A DNA stretch of 28,127 bases from a virus, in IMG/VR virus record IMGVR_UViG_3300037264_000873, positions 1-28,127 of that record. One strand, 5' to 3'. Shown here in pieces: positions 16,881 through 24,172 of this stretch. The notes under the pieces are model-generated. The model was not told the DNA's origin. It searched no databases and saw nothing but the letters and a program-made list of their open reading frames with translations. A program made the translations under genes and the position numbers. Within the stretch, counting starts at the first letter, position 1. Every line of letters starts with the position of its first letter.

Positions 16881-18203
16881 ATGGGTCACGACCCCAAGGA
16901 CAACCCCTTCAACCCACCGTACAGCCTGGCTCAGAACCCGGCTCCGGTCCGGGAGGTTGGGCAGGACTATCAGCGGAAGAAGCAGGCCCTCGTCAACGAC
17001 ATCATGCGGACCTTCCTGGGCCTCCTCCCGTCCAACTACGTCGCCGTTACCAACGGTCCCTGGTACACCCTCCAGTTTCAGGCCATTGCCGAGCAGCTCG
17101 CAGCCATCCAGATCCTCGCTGGGGAGGTTGGGAAGGACTCCGACTTCGACCTCACCCGCACCGAGTTCCTGTGGGAAGTGCTCGGCACCCTGGTGTTCCC
17201 GGGGGCCGATGAGCGAAACGGGGCCCCTCTCATCGACGGCGACACGACGTATCGGGCGTTCTTGCACAAGATGGTCCTGTTCCTCCTCCGCGGGTCTACC
17301 GCAGCAGTTGTCGAGGAGGGGACCGAAACCGTCACCGGCGTAAATGTGGAGCTGATCGAGAAGTTCCTCCACTCGGTTCAACGTGACCCCAACGGTGCCT
17401 GGACCATCGACAACCAATTCGAGATGGAGTTGAACATCGAGGGCTTCCCACCCGGCAACCCGTTCATCATCCAAGGGAACGTCGAAATCGTCCTCGAAGC
17501 CCTGAAGCCAGCCCACACGCTGTTCGAGTACCGACACCTATTCCGAGACACCTTCGGCGACGCCTTCGAGGGTCATCCCGCCGACGACACCAACGGGATG
17601 TCGTGGGAGCTGAACACCTACTACTACGACGACCTCCGGAAGAACTGCTACGGTGTGAAGGAGATCCTCGGGACCGGAGACACGCTCGCCGACCGCACCC
17701 TGTTCACCGACCCAACCTTGAGCTTCGCCACCGTGCAAGTGGGGGCTGTGCTGCACATCACAGCGGGCGTCAATGCGGGTCGCTACCGAGTCATCGACGT
17801 GCGGGCCTTCCCGATTGGGGTGGACACCACACCTCGGGCCTACACGACCTCTCCGAGTGGCCTGGCTGGAACGGCGACCGTGGCTGGGGACGTGATCACG
17901 GCTGCCTCCCAGAACTGGGCACTGGCTGAGGAGGGGGAGATCCTCACCTTCCTGGCAGGCCCCAATGCGGGCTCCTACCGTCTCGACATCCTTCTCGGTC
18001 CCAACGGGGGCTTGCTCGGAGCGGACGATGTGACTGGTCCGGCGACCCAGGTTCGGGTCTCTCCATCACTCCTTCGAGTGGAGCGACGGATGCCTGTGGC
18101 TTCGGTGGTGGGTCAGTCCTACAAGGTCACCGTGGACCGACTCGGGGTGAGGTTCCCCCGGACCAAGACCGGCGAGGACGTGTCGGAGCAGTTCTTCCTC
18201 TGA
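16881..18203 (+). CDS. Putative baseplate/tail protein following gpJ-like
   Basis: The product has 440 residues. ATG 16881 is two bases after the upstream stop, with AGGAG at 16868-16872 (8-base spacing). The N-terminal ~240 residues are mostly helical, with a pattern (LPSNYVAVTNGPWYTLQFQA) that recalls gpI-type proteins encoded after gpJ, though I cannot confirm family membership. Residues ~285-420 carry two tandem beta units, VGAVLHITAGVNAGRYRV and EGEILTFLAGPNAGSYRL, each a strand, an Asn-Ala-Gly turn and a Tyr-Arg strand. Similar units occur in the giant protein at the left edge. It probably forms part of the baseplate. This gene ends the plus-strand baseplate block and converges on a minus-strand gene eight bases away. 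Confidence 0.75.
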   Translation: MGHDPKDNPFNPPYSLAQNPAPVREVGQDYQRKKQALVNDIMRTFLGLLPSNYVAVTNGPWYTLQFQAIAEQLAAIQILAGEVGKDSDFDLTRTEFLWEVLGTLVFPGADERNGAPLIDGDTTYRAFLHKMVLFLLRGSTAAVVEEGTETVTGVNVELIEKFLHSVQRDPNGAWTIDNQFEMELNIEGFPPGNPFIIQGNVEIVLEALKPAHTLFEYRHLFRDTFGDAFEGHPADDTNGMSWELNTYYYDDLRKNCYGVKEILGTGDTLADRTLFTDPTLSFATVQVGAVLHITAGVNAGRYRVIDVRAFPIGVDTTPRAYTTSPSGLAGTATVAGDVITAASQNWALAEEGEILTFLAGPNAGSYRLDILLGPNGGLLGADDVTGPATQVRVSPSLLRVERRMPVASVVGQSYKVTVDRLGVRFPRTKTGEDVSEQFFL

Positions 18204-18205
18204 CT

Positions 18206-18224
18206 CCGGGTTCAGGCGACCCGG
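18206..18224. terminator. Possible hairpin at convergent gene junction
   Basis: CCGGGT (18206-18211) and ACCCGG (18219-18224) form a perfect six-base-pair stem with a seven-base loop, exactly where the plus- and minus-strand genes converge. There is no T-tract on either side, so intrinsic termination is doubtful and some read-through is likely. Confidence 0.3.
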
Positions 18225-18808
18225 ACCAGCCTCCGGGTAAGCCCGGCCCGCTGCATCAGGGTCGGACCATCGTAGGCTTCCCCTCCGAAGTAGTCCCCGA
18301 CCTTGTGCTGCTTGCGGAAGGCTTCCATGGTGGCCGTGTGGCGTTCCACCCACGCCTGGTAGGTCGGCTGGAACATCATGGGAGCCGGGTTTGCAGCCCG
18401 CCATGCGTCGCAATCGGCCTTGAACGCAGCCGACCTGGCCTCCCCCTCGGAGCGGAGACGCGAGGAGTAGTTGGCGACAGTGCCCTCGAGTCCAGGGCGG
18501 AGGATGGAAGCCGGGGCGTTCCAGAGCTGATGCTGGGGCACCATCGGGCTGGAGAACCCACCGCCCTTCTTGAAGGTGACGGCGACGTAGATGCCGTAAG
18601 GGGACTCCTTGACCTCCCACCGAGGCTCCTCGAAGGGGGCCCGCTCACCAAAGCAGAGGGGCACCTCGACCACGGGCGGGTTGACGTTGACGCACTGGGG
18701 ACAGCAGAACTGAACCCAGGTGTGGCGGTCATCACCCTGGTTCCGGAGGAATACCGCCTTGTCCTTGTCCGAAGCCTCGAAACCGCAGTTGTAGCATCGC
18801 AGGGCCAT
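18212..18808 (-). CDS. Zinc-ribbon-like protein, unknown function
   Basis: The product has 198 residues. On the minus strand, ATG at 18808-18806 has a GGGGGAG site three bases upstream. The N-terminus carries a clear four-cysteine ribbon: C5-x2-C8 and C36-x2-C39 (with an extra C35), in the context LRCYNCGF and CCPQC, which should bind one zinc. The remaining ~150 residues are hydrophilic with Trp- and Tyr-containing stretches and no recognised motif. It lies 51 bases downstream of the glycosylase gene on the same strand, so the two may share a transcript. Function is not recognised; nucleic-acid or protein binding is the usual role of such ribbons. The conserved start and strong ribosome site support a real gene. 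Confidence 0.75.
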   Translation of the reverse strand: MALRCYNCGFEASDKDKAVFLRNQGDDRHTWVQFCCPQCVNVNPPVVEVPLCFGERAPFEEPRWEVKESPYGIYVAVTFKKGGGFSSPMVPQHQLWNAPASILRPGLEGTVANYSSRLRSEGEARSAAFKADCDAWRAANPAPMMFQPTYQAWVERHTATMEAFRKQHKVGDYFGGEAYDGPTLMQRAGLTRRLVRVA

Positions 18809-18859
18809 GTTCTCCCCCGTTCTTACAGGTACTACGCGGGAATGGCCCCGATGGACCCC

Positions 18860-20467
18860 CTAATCCCCAGAAGCGATGCGGATGGCCTTCCCCAGATCCG
18901 AGATGACCATCAATGCAGCTTCTTTCGCCTTCTTCGGCTCGTTTCGGTTGTGGAGGATGTAGGAGGGGTGGTAGGTCACGATGACGGGGCACGCGAAGTG
19001 GGTGGTGCCGTTCTGGTAGAGCCAGTCTTGTCGTCGGAGCGACCCAACGGCAGCAGTTGCCTGTTCCCCGGTTAGGTACCGGCCGGCCACCCCGCCGAGG
19101 GCGACGATGACCCTCGGATGGATGATGGCGAGTTGAAGGTGGAGGAACGGTGAGCAGGCGGCCAGCTCATCGGGTTCAGGGGTGCGGTTGTCCGGTGGTC
19201 GGCAGTTTGACACAACAAACCCATTTGCGGTATACCACCCTTCCGAAGTCTCCAAGGTGTACACATGGGTACGAAGTTCGATCTGTTGGACGCGGGAGAT
19301 GCGGTCAGCCTGTATCTCGGGGGGTGGACTCTTGAGGATATCGGGGCGGCACTCGGAGCTTCGGCCCTCACCGTCAAGCATTTCCTGCATAGTAGGGATG
19401 TGCCCTTGAGAACTCGGGGGGAATCCCAACGTCTCTCGGGACGAAGGGGGCGGATCGTCCTGGCTCCAGAGCTGGTGGTGCCGGCCTACTTGGATGGGGT
19501 CTCCATCCAAAGGCTGTCGCAAACGCTTGGATGCCATGAACGGGTGGTGCAGCGGACTTTGGTTCAAGCCGGTGTAAGCCTCCGCGGTCGGGGTGCTGCC
19601 AACCGCAAACGCCTGGAGGCCATGACTGCTGAAAACCTGAGAGAGCTGACTCGCGAGGCTCGTTTGGTGTCCTTGGCCAAGGGGGTGTTGTGGACGAGCG
19701 AGGCTGTGGCCAAGCGGAAACAGACTCGGGCACGGCACATCCACCACAACCCGGAAGGGGTTGTGGGACGAGGCGAAGGGTTCATGGAAGGTCTTCTTCT
19801 GGCTAGGGGGTTGGTGCCAGTGCCTCAACTCCCGGTCCAGGGCTACAATATCGATCTGGCCCTGGTTCCCGTCGCCGTGGAAATCCATGTCGCTACCAGC
19901 AACCCGTTGACTGACCCCCGCCGCCTTCAACGTGCGATAGATCTCCTTGAGTGGGGCTGGCATGTGTTCTATGTGTGGGTCACACAGGCCCATTTTTTGG
20001 GGGCGGGGGCAGCGGAGAAGGTGTTGGCCTTCTACCAGAAGGTGCAGGGGAACCATGCCCTGCCGTGTGAGTACAGGGTGGTTAGGGGTTCCGGTCAACT
20101 TGTGGCCGGCGGCGGTCTCCACAAGAACACCCGGACCCTCATACCATCGCCGGTAGACGCGCTGTACTGAGCGGGCATCCACTATGGTTTCCCCTGGGAA
20201 ACACTTCACGGTGTTCAGGATGTAGACCTCGCTCCGCCGAAGGTTGACTCGGCCGAGGAGGTCATCGAGGAGCCGTCCGGCTGGACCCGTGAAGGGCTCC
20301 CCAGATCGGTTATCATCTTCGCCAGGAGCTTCCCCAGCAAGAACGATGGCAGCTCCAGGGTCCCCCACCCCGAACACCAGCCGGTTCCGGCCATGGTGAA
20401 GGGGGCATCGGGTGCATCCTTCGGCTCGGGTTGTTCGGAGGTGGTCGAGGCGGTCGCTGGCAGACAC
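18860..20467 (-). CDS. Uracil-DNA glycosylase (family 4 type) interrupted by an intein
   Basis: The precursor has 535 residues from GTG 20467 (weak ribosome site). Removing the intein (residues 89-421) leaves a 202-residue glycosylase, the usual size for family 4. These enzymes excise uracil from DNA and carry a 4Fe-4S cluster. Visible motifs are C18-x2-C21 (cluster ligands), GEAPGE at 45-50 followed by the GEPFTGPAG loop at 56-64, C422 in NCRPPDNRTPEPDE and C438 (remaining ligands), and TYHPS at 498-502 (motif 2). The intein sits between Lys88 and Cys422, directly before a cluster ligand, so the mature enzyme can only form after splicing. The gene is on the opposite strand to the structural genes and upstream of the zinc-ribbon gene. 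Family 5 is a less likely alternative, since the active-site loop fits family 4 better. Confidence 0.9.
   Translation of the reverse strand: MSASDRLDHLRTTRAEGCTRCPLHHGRNRLVFGVGDPGAAIVLAGEAPGEDDNRSGEPFTGPAGRLLDDLLGRVNLRRSEVYILNTVKCFPGETIVDARSVQRVYRRWYEGPGVLVETAAGHKLTGTPNHPVLTRQGMVPLHLLVEGQHLLRCPRPQKMGLCDPHIEHMPAPLKEIYRTLKAAGVSQRVAGSDMDFHGDGNQGQIDIVALDRELRHWHQPPSQKKTFHEPFASSHNPFRVVVDVPCPSLFPLGHSLARPQHPLGQGHQTSLASQLSQVFSSHGLQAFAVGSTPTAEAYTGLNQSPLHHPFMASKRLRQPLDGDPIQVGRHHQLWSQDDPPPSSRETLGFPPSSQGHIPTMQEMLDGEGRSSECRPDILKSPPPEIQADRISRVQQIELRTHVYTLETSEGWYTANGFVVSNCRPPDNRTPEPDELAACSPFLHLQLAIIHPRVIVALGGVAGRYLTGEQATAAVGSLRRQDWLYQNGTTHFACPVIVTYHPSYILHNRNEPKKAKEAALMVISDLGKAIRIASGD
19205..20203 (-). mobile_element. 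Intein in the glycosylase, with antisense endonuclease insert
   Basis: The intein spans 333 residues, from Cys89 to Asn421 of the precursor. Block A is CFPGETIV at its start. Block B is GHKLTGTPNHPVLT (residues 121-134), with the conserved Thr and His. Block F is HVYTLETSEGWYTANG (401-416). Block G is VVSN followed by Cys+1. The penultimate residue is Ser instead of the common His, and the usual block F His is replaced by Trp/Tyr; both variants occur in active inteins. No LAGLIDADG or HNH motif lies in this frame. Instead, residues ~142-400 are low-complexity-looking, Pro/His/Ser/Gln-rich sequence that is the codon-aligned complement of a separate plus-strand gene (19265-20170). The splicing parts therefore amount to only about 110 residues. 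Confidence 0.85.
19265..20170 (+). CDS. Vsr-like (EDxHD-type) homing endonuclease nested antisense in the intein
   Basis: The product has 301 residues. ATG 19265 has AAGGTG (19254-19259) five bases upstream. Residues ~11-46 and ~70-105 are two helix-turn-helix segments of the kind used by phage homing enzymes (WTLEDIGAALGASALTVKHF and VSIQRLSQTLGCHERVVQRT). Residues ~175-240 form the nuclease core: E175, then YNID with D197, strand VAVEIHV with E206 and H208, then an R-rich helix and a WHVFYVWV strand. This matches the Vsr-related endonucleases found near split inteins and in phage introns (I-Bth0305I family). It would cut intein-free glycosylase alleles so the intein can spread. The last ~40 residues overlap intein block B on the other strand and may be dispensable. 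The whole gene lies inside the intein, in the same triplet register as the intein frame. Confidence 0.8.
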   Translation: MGTKFDLLDAGDAVSLYLGGWTLEDIGAALGASALTVKHFLHSRDVPLRTRGESQRLSGRRGRIVLAPELVVPAYLDGVSIQRLSQTLGCHERVVQRTLVQAGVSLRGRGAANRKRLEAMTAENLRELTREARLVSLAKGVLWTSEAVAKRKQTRARHIHHNPEGVVGRGEGFMEGLLLARGLVPVPQLPVQGYNIDLALVPVAVEIHVATSNPLTDPRRLQRAIDLLEWGWHVFYVWVTQAHFLGAGAAEKVLAFYQKVQGNHALPCEYRVVRGSGQLVAGGGLHKNTRTLIPSPVDALY

Positions 20468-20512
20468 AACTTCGACCTACCCGACCGGGCTGTTTCCAAG
20501 GCCCCCTGTGAG

Positions 20513-20586
20513 GCGGTGGCTTCCCTATAGCCAGAACCCAGGTAGAGCCCCTCGGAGGAAGCTGGATGGCCGCCAGGATCAGGAGC
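20513..20586 (+). repeat. Duplicated leader of tailspike genes, copy 1
   Basis: This 74-base stretch covers GCGGTGGC, CCTATAG, GTAGAGCCC, a ribosome site and the first seven codons (ATGGCCGCC then two differing codons and AGGAGC). It is collinear and equal in length with 24611-24684, indicating that regulatory and coding parts were duplicated together. Confidence 0.7.
20524..20547 (+). promoter_or_regulatory. Bipartite CCTATA-N12-GTAGAG motif
   Basis: CCTATA at 20524-20529 and GTAGAG at 20542-20547 lie in the 98-base divergent gap between the minus-strand glycosylase and the plus-strand tailspike gene. GGAGGA at 20554-20559 then precedes ATG 20566. This is one of the two best copies of the recurring signal. 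Confidence 0.5.
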
Positions 20587-23500
20587 CTGCGGAACGCACT
20601 GTTCCCCCTCGATGAGGTCAGTCGTGACGACCTCATCATCGGGGACATCGTTACCGTGGCCGCTCTCGACGCGGCCACCACCTACGCTTGGACCTTGACC
20701 TTTGCCCCCGAGGGCTCGACAGCCACGTTCTCGGGCAACCCGGCTGCGGTCTCCCCTGGCTCCTTCACAGTGGACTTGGAGGGGTCGTACCTGGTCCGCC
20801 TCGTGGTGGACGCCGCTCTCCCTTCCGAGGACGTGCAGTACGTCCGACTCCGGGCTCTGACCGTCTTCGGGCAACTCCACCTCATCGCCGCTGGGGAGCG
20901 GCGAGACGAAACGGGAGTCATCCCAGTCGATGTGGACACAGAGGGGTGGGCGAACGAGCAGAACGCGAACCTGCTGACCCTCCTGAACTTCGTCAAGCCC
21001 CTCGTCTCCTCGGGGCGAGTGTTCTACGTTGACGCCAACGACGGGACGGAGAACTACGCCGACTACGACACCATCCAGGAAGCCATTGACGCGGCCGTAG
21101 CCCAAACCCCCACCGACGCCTCCCAGTGGGTCATCCTGGTCCGGCCGGGCCGCTACATCGAGAACCTCACCCTCGCCCCCTTCGTCCATGTGCTCGGGTG
21201 GCCGGGGAACCCTGATGGGCAGGTCTCCGAGGCTGTGGTCGTTGAAGGAACACACACGGCCACCACAACGGCCACGGCCCAGCAGCTCCTCCTGGCGAAC
21301 CTCCACATCGAGAACAACGCGAACACACCAGTCCACACCCTCGGAAAGGCCGGGGACGGGACGCTGAGGGTCTACGCCTGCCGGATCGAGTCCAATGGCA
21401 CCCATGCCTCCCAAGGAGCTGCCCTCTCTCTGACCGGCGGGACCGTCGATGTCATCCGGTCCACCCTCATTCACAACTCGGCCGGGGCGGCAACACGGTC
21501 GGCATACCGCCAGGCCGGGGCATCCACCGTCGGGATTTTCCAGGACTGCGTCATCTCAGGCCCCAGCGGGCTGAGCGTCAACCCCGCAGGTTCCTTGGCT
21601 ACGGGCCTCACCTGCCAGGTCTACAACTCCAAAATCTTCGCGACCCATGCTTCGGGCACCGGCATCTCCTCGATGGCCGAGGAGATGAACGTCCAGAACT
21701 GCGACATCGAGACGGCAGGAGGTACCTCGGTCGCAGTCAACCCCACATCCGTTGCGTTCGCCGGGGATGTGGAGCTGGAGATCAGGTTCTCCAGGTTGTC
21801 CGGGGGCATCCTCTATGACATCACAGGGTTGACTGGGGCGGATGACCTGAAGCTCGGGTCTGTCATCTACACGGCCACGACGTTCCCTGGTGGATCGCCA
21901 ACCTACGAGGCCCTCACCAAGGCGAAGACCGTCTTCTACGACAACACCGCCTCGGGGCTCACGGCCGAGAACGTCCAGGACGCCATCGACGAGGTGGCCG
22001 CCCTCGCCGCCATCGCCCCGGTCGTCTACCACAAGAACATGCCGGAGATCCCGAACGACACCGTCAGGTACCGGGGCTGGGCACCCATCGCTTGTGAGCT
22101 GATCGGCGTCCGGGTCTACATGCAGACGGTCAACTCCGTGGGGACGTACACCCTCACGGTGACCAACAACGCCACGGGGAACACGGTACTCTCGGCAGCC
22201 TCGTTCAACATGAACACGTTGGTGGCCGCCACGGTGACCCCAGTGGGTCTGACGGGGGTGGCTGCCGATCTACTCTTTGCGACGCTCGACCGGTGGACCA
22301 TTGCCCTGACCTCGAACAACCCCGGGTTCAATGGGGAAGGCATCTACGTCGAGTTGGTGTTCAACCCGGCGACAGGTGGTGGGCCGATTGTTGAAGACCT
22401 GGCCACGACCCTGCTCATCGGGAACATCACGGGTGGCACCGACATCGAGCTGACCACGGGCGATGAGATCGTTGGCCAGACCGACGTGGTCCTGCGGTCA
22501 ACCGGAGCAGCCAGCGACATCGAGATGTTCCCAGGAGCCGCCGGAGCGGTCATCGTCAACGGGAAACTCACCGTCACTGGCATCATCGACCCGACGGCAG
22601 TGGTGTTCGATCAGGCATCGGTTCCGACAACAGGGGCAACGGAAGGTGGGTTGTTCGTCTCCAATGGGACGGGCGGGCTCGATCTCGGCAACCTCTACTT
22701 CCGGCCAGCGAGCAGTGGGTCATCCATCCGGGTGTCGCATCTCGGGATCGAGCGGACCCTTCTCCACCGTCTCCAGTTTGAGGCTTCGACGGTCGGGAAC
22801 ATCCTTCCGGCTGCGATCTTCTTCTTCGATCCGACCCTTGCCACCACCAACCCCTCCAATGGGGACATCCTCGTCCTCAACGACGGGTTCAACCCGGCCG
22901 AGACCTTCACCTTCAAGACCGTGCCCGCTGGGGCCTTCGATGTTGGGATCAACGCAGGGGATGTGAAGATTACCCTGACCAATCTCGCGACAGCCATCGA
23001 GACGGACAGTGCCAGGTTCCGGGCCGTGAAGGTCATCGACCTCACCCGCATCCACACCAACACCGCTGTCCGCGGCCACGCGGTCATCATCGTCTGCCGG
23101 ATCAATGCAACGCCCGGGGTGCCCCGTATTTACGGGACTTTTGCGGTTCCGCTGACAAGTCGTCCTCGGAGGTCTGGGTTCACATCAAGTGACCTTCGCT
23201 ACAACGTAGATGATACGATCACACTCACCCTTCCCACGGCGGACCCAGGAGTCCGCCAATCGTTCGGGTACGAGCAGGTAGGCTTCTCGGCCCTGTCCAA
23301 TGGGCAGGTCAGGGTCACGGCTTCGGAGCCGGCCCTCTACACACGGCAGCTCGTATCCCCGACCTCGGGCGTCAACTGGATTCCCGTCGGTCCAGCGGTG
23401 GAGCAGTACGGGACCGGGGTGGCCGTTTCCCCAGGGAACACGGTCACCAACTTCTTCTTCGTTCCGAGGAACGTCACCATCGTTGGCATCAAGGTCTATG

Positions 23501-23757
23501 CCCACACCGTCCCGGTGACCGCTGGAACCTACACCCTGGCGGTGGATGCCGACGGAAGTGGCATCCTCTCGGCAGCGACGTTCGACCTGACTTCGCTGTC
23601 AGCGGCAGTGCTCACGTCTGTGTCGCTCACGGCGACAACGAGCCTCCTCAATCGTCTCACAGGGTCACGCATTCGGTTCAGCTTCGCCAGTAACAACGGA
23701 GATCTCACGGCGAGCGGGATGCACATCCAAATCCTCTATCGGTCCCGAACCTTGTAG
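20566..23757 (+). CDS. Beta-helix tailspike/tail fibre protein 1
   Basis: The product has 1,063 residues, ATG with GGAGGA six bases upstream. Residues ~22-98 look like a PKD/Ig-type sandwich (YAWTLTFAPEGSTATFSG). Residues ~151-445 form a pectin-lyase-type right-handed beta-helix: YVDANDG, then YDTIQEAIDAA, WVILVRPGRY and repeated short coils with Asn and Gly turns. A linker motif YDNTASGLTAENVQDAIDE is at ~457-475. Two copies of a ~115-residue jelly-roll-like domain follow, at ~486-600 and ~945-1062 (compare GTYTLTVTNNATGNTVLSAA with GTYTLAVDADGSGILSAA). Such proteins bind and may cleave host surface glycans; no catalytic residues can be assigned. The protein is paralogous to that encoded at 24664 over the N-terminal half and in shorter later segments. 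Confidence 0.85.
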   Translation: MAARIRSLRNALFPLDEVSRDDLIIGDIVTVAALDAATTYAWTLTFAPEGSTATFSGNPAAVSPGSFTVDLEGSYLVRLVVDAALPSEDVQYVRLRALTVFGQLHLIAAGERRDETGVIPVDVDTEGWANEQNANLLTLLNFVKPLVSSGRVFYVDANDGTENYADYDTIQEAIDAAVAQTPTDASQWVILVRPGRYIENLTLAPFVHVLGWPGNPDGQVSEAVVVEGTHTATTTATAQQLLLANLHIENNANTPVHTLGKAGDGTLRVYACRIESNGTHASQGAALSLTGGTVDVIRSTLIHNSAGAATRSAYRQAGASTVGIFQDCVISGPSGLSVNPAGSLATGLTCQVYNSKIFATHASGTGISSMAEEMNVQNCDIETAGGTSVAVNPTSVAFAGDVELEIRFSRLSGGILYDITGLTGADDLKLGSVIYTATTFPGGSPTYEALTKAKTVFYDNTASGLTAENVQDAIDEVAALAAIAPVVYHKNMPEIPNDTVRYRGWAPIACELIGVRVYMQTVNSVGTYTLTVTNNATGNTVLSAASFNMNTLVAATVTPVGLTGVAADLLFATLDRWTIALTSNNPGFNGEGIYVELVFNPATGGGPIVEDLATTLLIGNITGGTDIELTTGDEIVGQTDVVLRSTGAASDIEMFPGAAGAVIVNGKLTVTGIIDPTAVVFDQASVPTTGATEGGLFVSNGTGGLDLGNLYFRPASSGSSIRVSHLGIERTLLHRLQFEASTVGNILPAAIFFFDPTLATTNPSNGDILVLNDGFNPAETFTFKTVPAGAFDVGINAGDVKITLTNLATAIETDSARFRAVKVIDLTRIHTNTAVRGHAVIIVCRINATPGVPRIYGTFAVPLTSRPRRSGFTSSDLRYNVDDTITLTLPTADPGVRQSFGYEQVGFSALSNGQVRVTASEPALYTRQLVSPTSGVNWIPVGPAVEQYGTGVAVSPGNTVTNFFFVPRNVTIVGIKVYAHTVPVTAGTYTLAVDADGSGILSAATFDLTSLSAAVLTSVSLTATTSLLNRLTGSRIRFSFASNNGDLTASGMHIQILYRSRTL
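21934..21993 (+). repeat. Conserved linker repeat of tailspike genes, copy 1
   Basis: Sixty bases that match 26077-26136 at 55 positions, encoding the YDNTASGLTAENVQDAIDE linker. It is the best conserved DNA shared by the two paralogues that I found. Confidence 0.8.
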
Positions 23758-23769
23758 GCGGAGTCCCAG

Positions 23770-24162
23770 ATGGCCGAGTTCTTCAGCAACAGTGATGCGG
23801 TCCGTCCAGGTCCTTGGATCCCCATCACGGCGTTCGGAACTGGATGGGTAAATGCTGGGGCTGGTGGTCCAAACGACTTCGCCGTGCTGTCGTACCGTGT
23901 ACACCCGGACAACACCGTAGAACTCCGGGGTGGTGCCTTCGCCTCTGGTGGAGCACCATCCTCCACGCTGTTTACGGTCCCCACCATCATCAAGCCTTTC
24001 AACGATGTGCTCGTGGCTGCCCAGTACGAGGTTGGCTTAGTCAGCGAAGGTCGCCCGGCAACCATTTTCAGTTCCAGCGGGAATGTGGGAATGGGAAGTG
24101 CGAACCAACCGGCCGTTACGGGTGATCAGCACACTTTTGAGGGTGTTCGCTACAACCTGTGA
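23770..24162 (+). CDS. Small tail-fibre-associated protein with receptor-binding-type domain
   Basis: The product has 130 residues. ATG 23770 follows the tailspike stop by 12 bases, with GGCGGAG at 23757-23763. The sequence begins MAEFFSNSDAVRPGPWIPIT and continues with GTGWVNAGAG, YRVHPDNTVELRGGAFASGG and TLFTVPTIIKPFNDV. This series (Trp, then GW-N-G, then a V-x-L-R-G strand and a hydrophobic-P-x-x-x-x-P-x segment) is typical of single-domain beta sandwiches at the ends of phage tail fibres. It probably forms a trimeric tip or a cap associated with the spike. It is likely co-transcribed with the upstream spike gene. Function is inferred from fold-like pattern and position. Confidence 0.7.
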   Translation: MAEFFSNSDAVRPGPWIPITAFGTGWVNAGAGGPNDFAVLSYRVHPDNTVELRGGAFASGGAPSSTLFTVPTIIKPFNDVLVAAQYEVGLVSEGRPATIFSSSGNVGMGSANQPAVTGDQHTFEGVRYNL

Positions 24163-24172
24163 GAAGACACTG

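Noticed and set aside
18305-19075. 256-codon plus-strand open frame opposite the zinc-ribbon and glycosylase genes
   Set aside because: It spans two real minus-strand genes with clear motifs, has no recognisable domain and no good ribosome site.
19205-20203. The glycosylase as a split or pseudogenised gene
   Set aside because: Both extein parts and intein ends are in a single open frame with intact splice-junction residues, and the extein sum is the normal family size.
23735-23758. TCTATC and GTAGG pair before the gene at 23770
   Set aside because: The spacing is 13 bases and the first box is degenerate; it overlaps the stop of the spike gene.
24083-24172. Upstream start at 24083 for the 141-residue gene
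   Set aside because: It would overlap the well-supported preceding gene; ATG 24173 has its own ribosome site and a more natural N-terminus.
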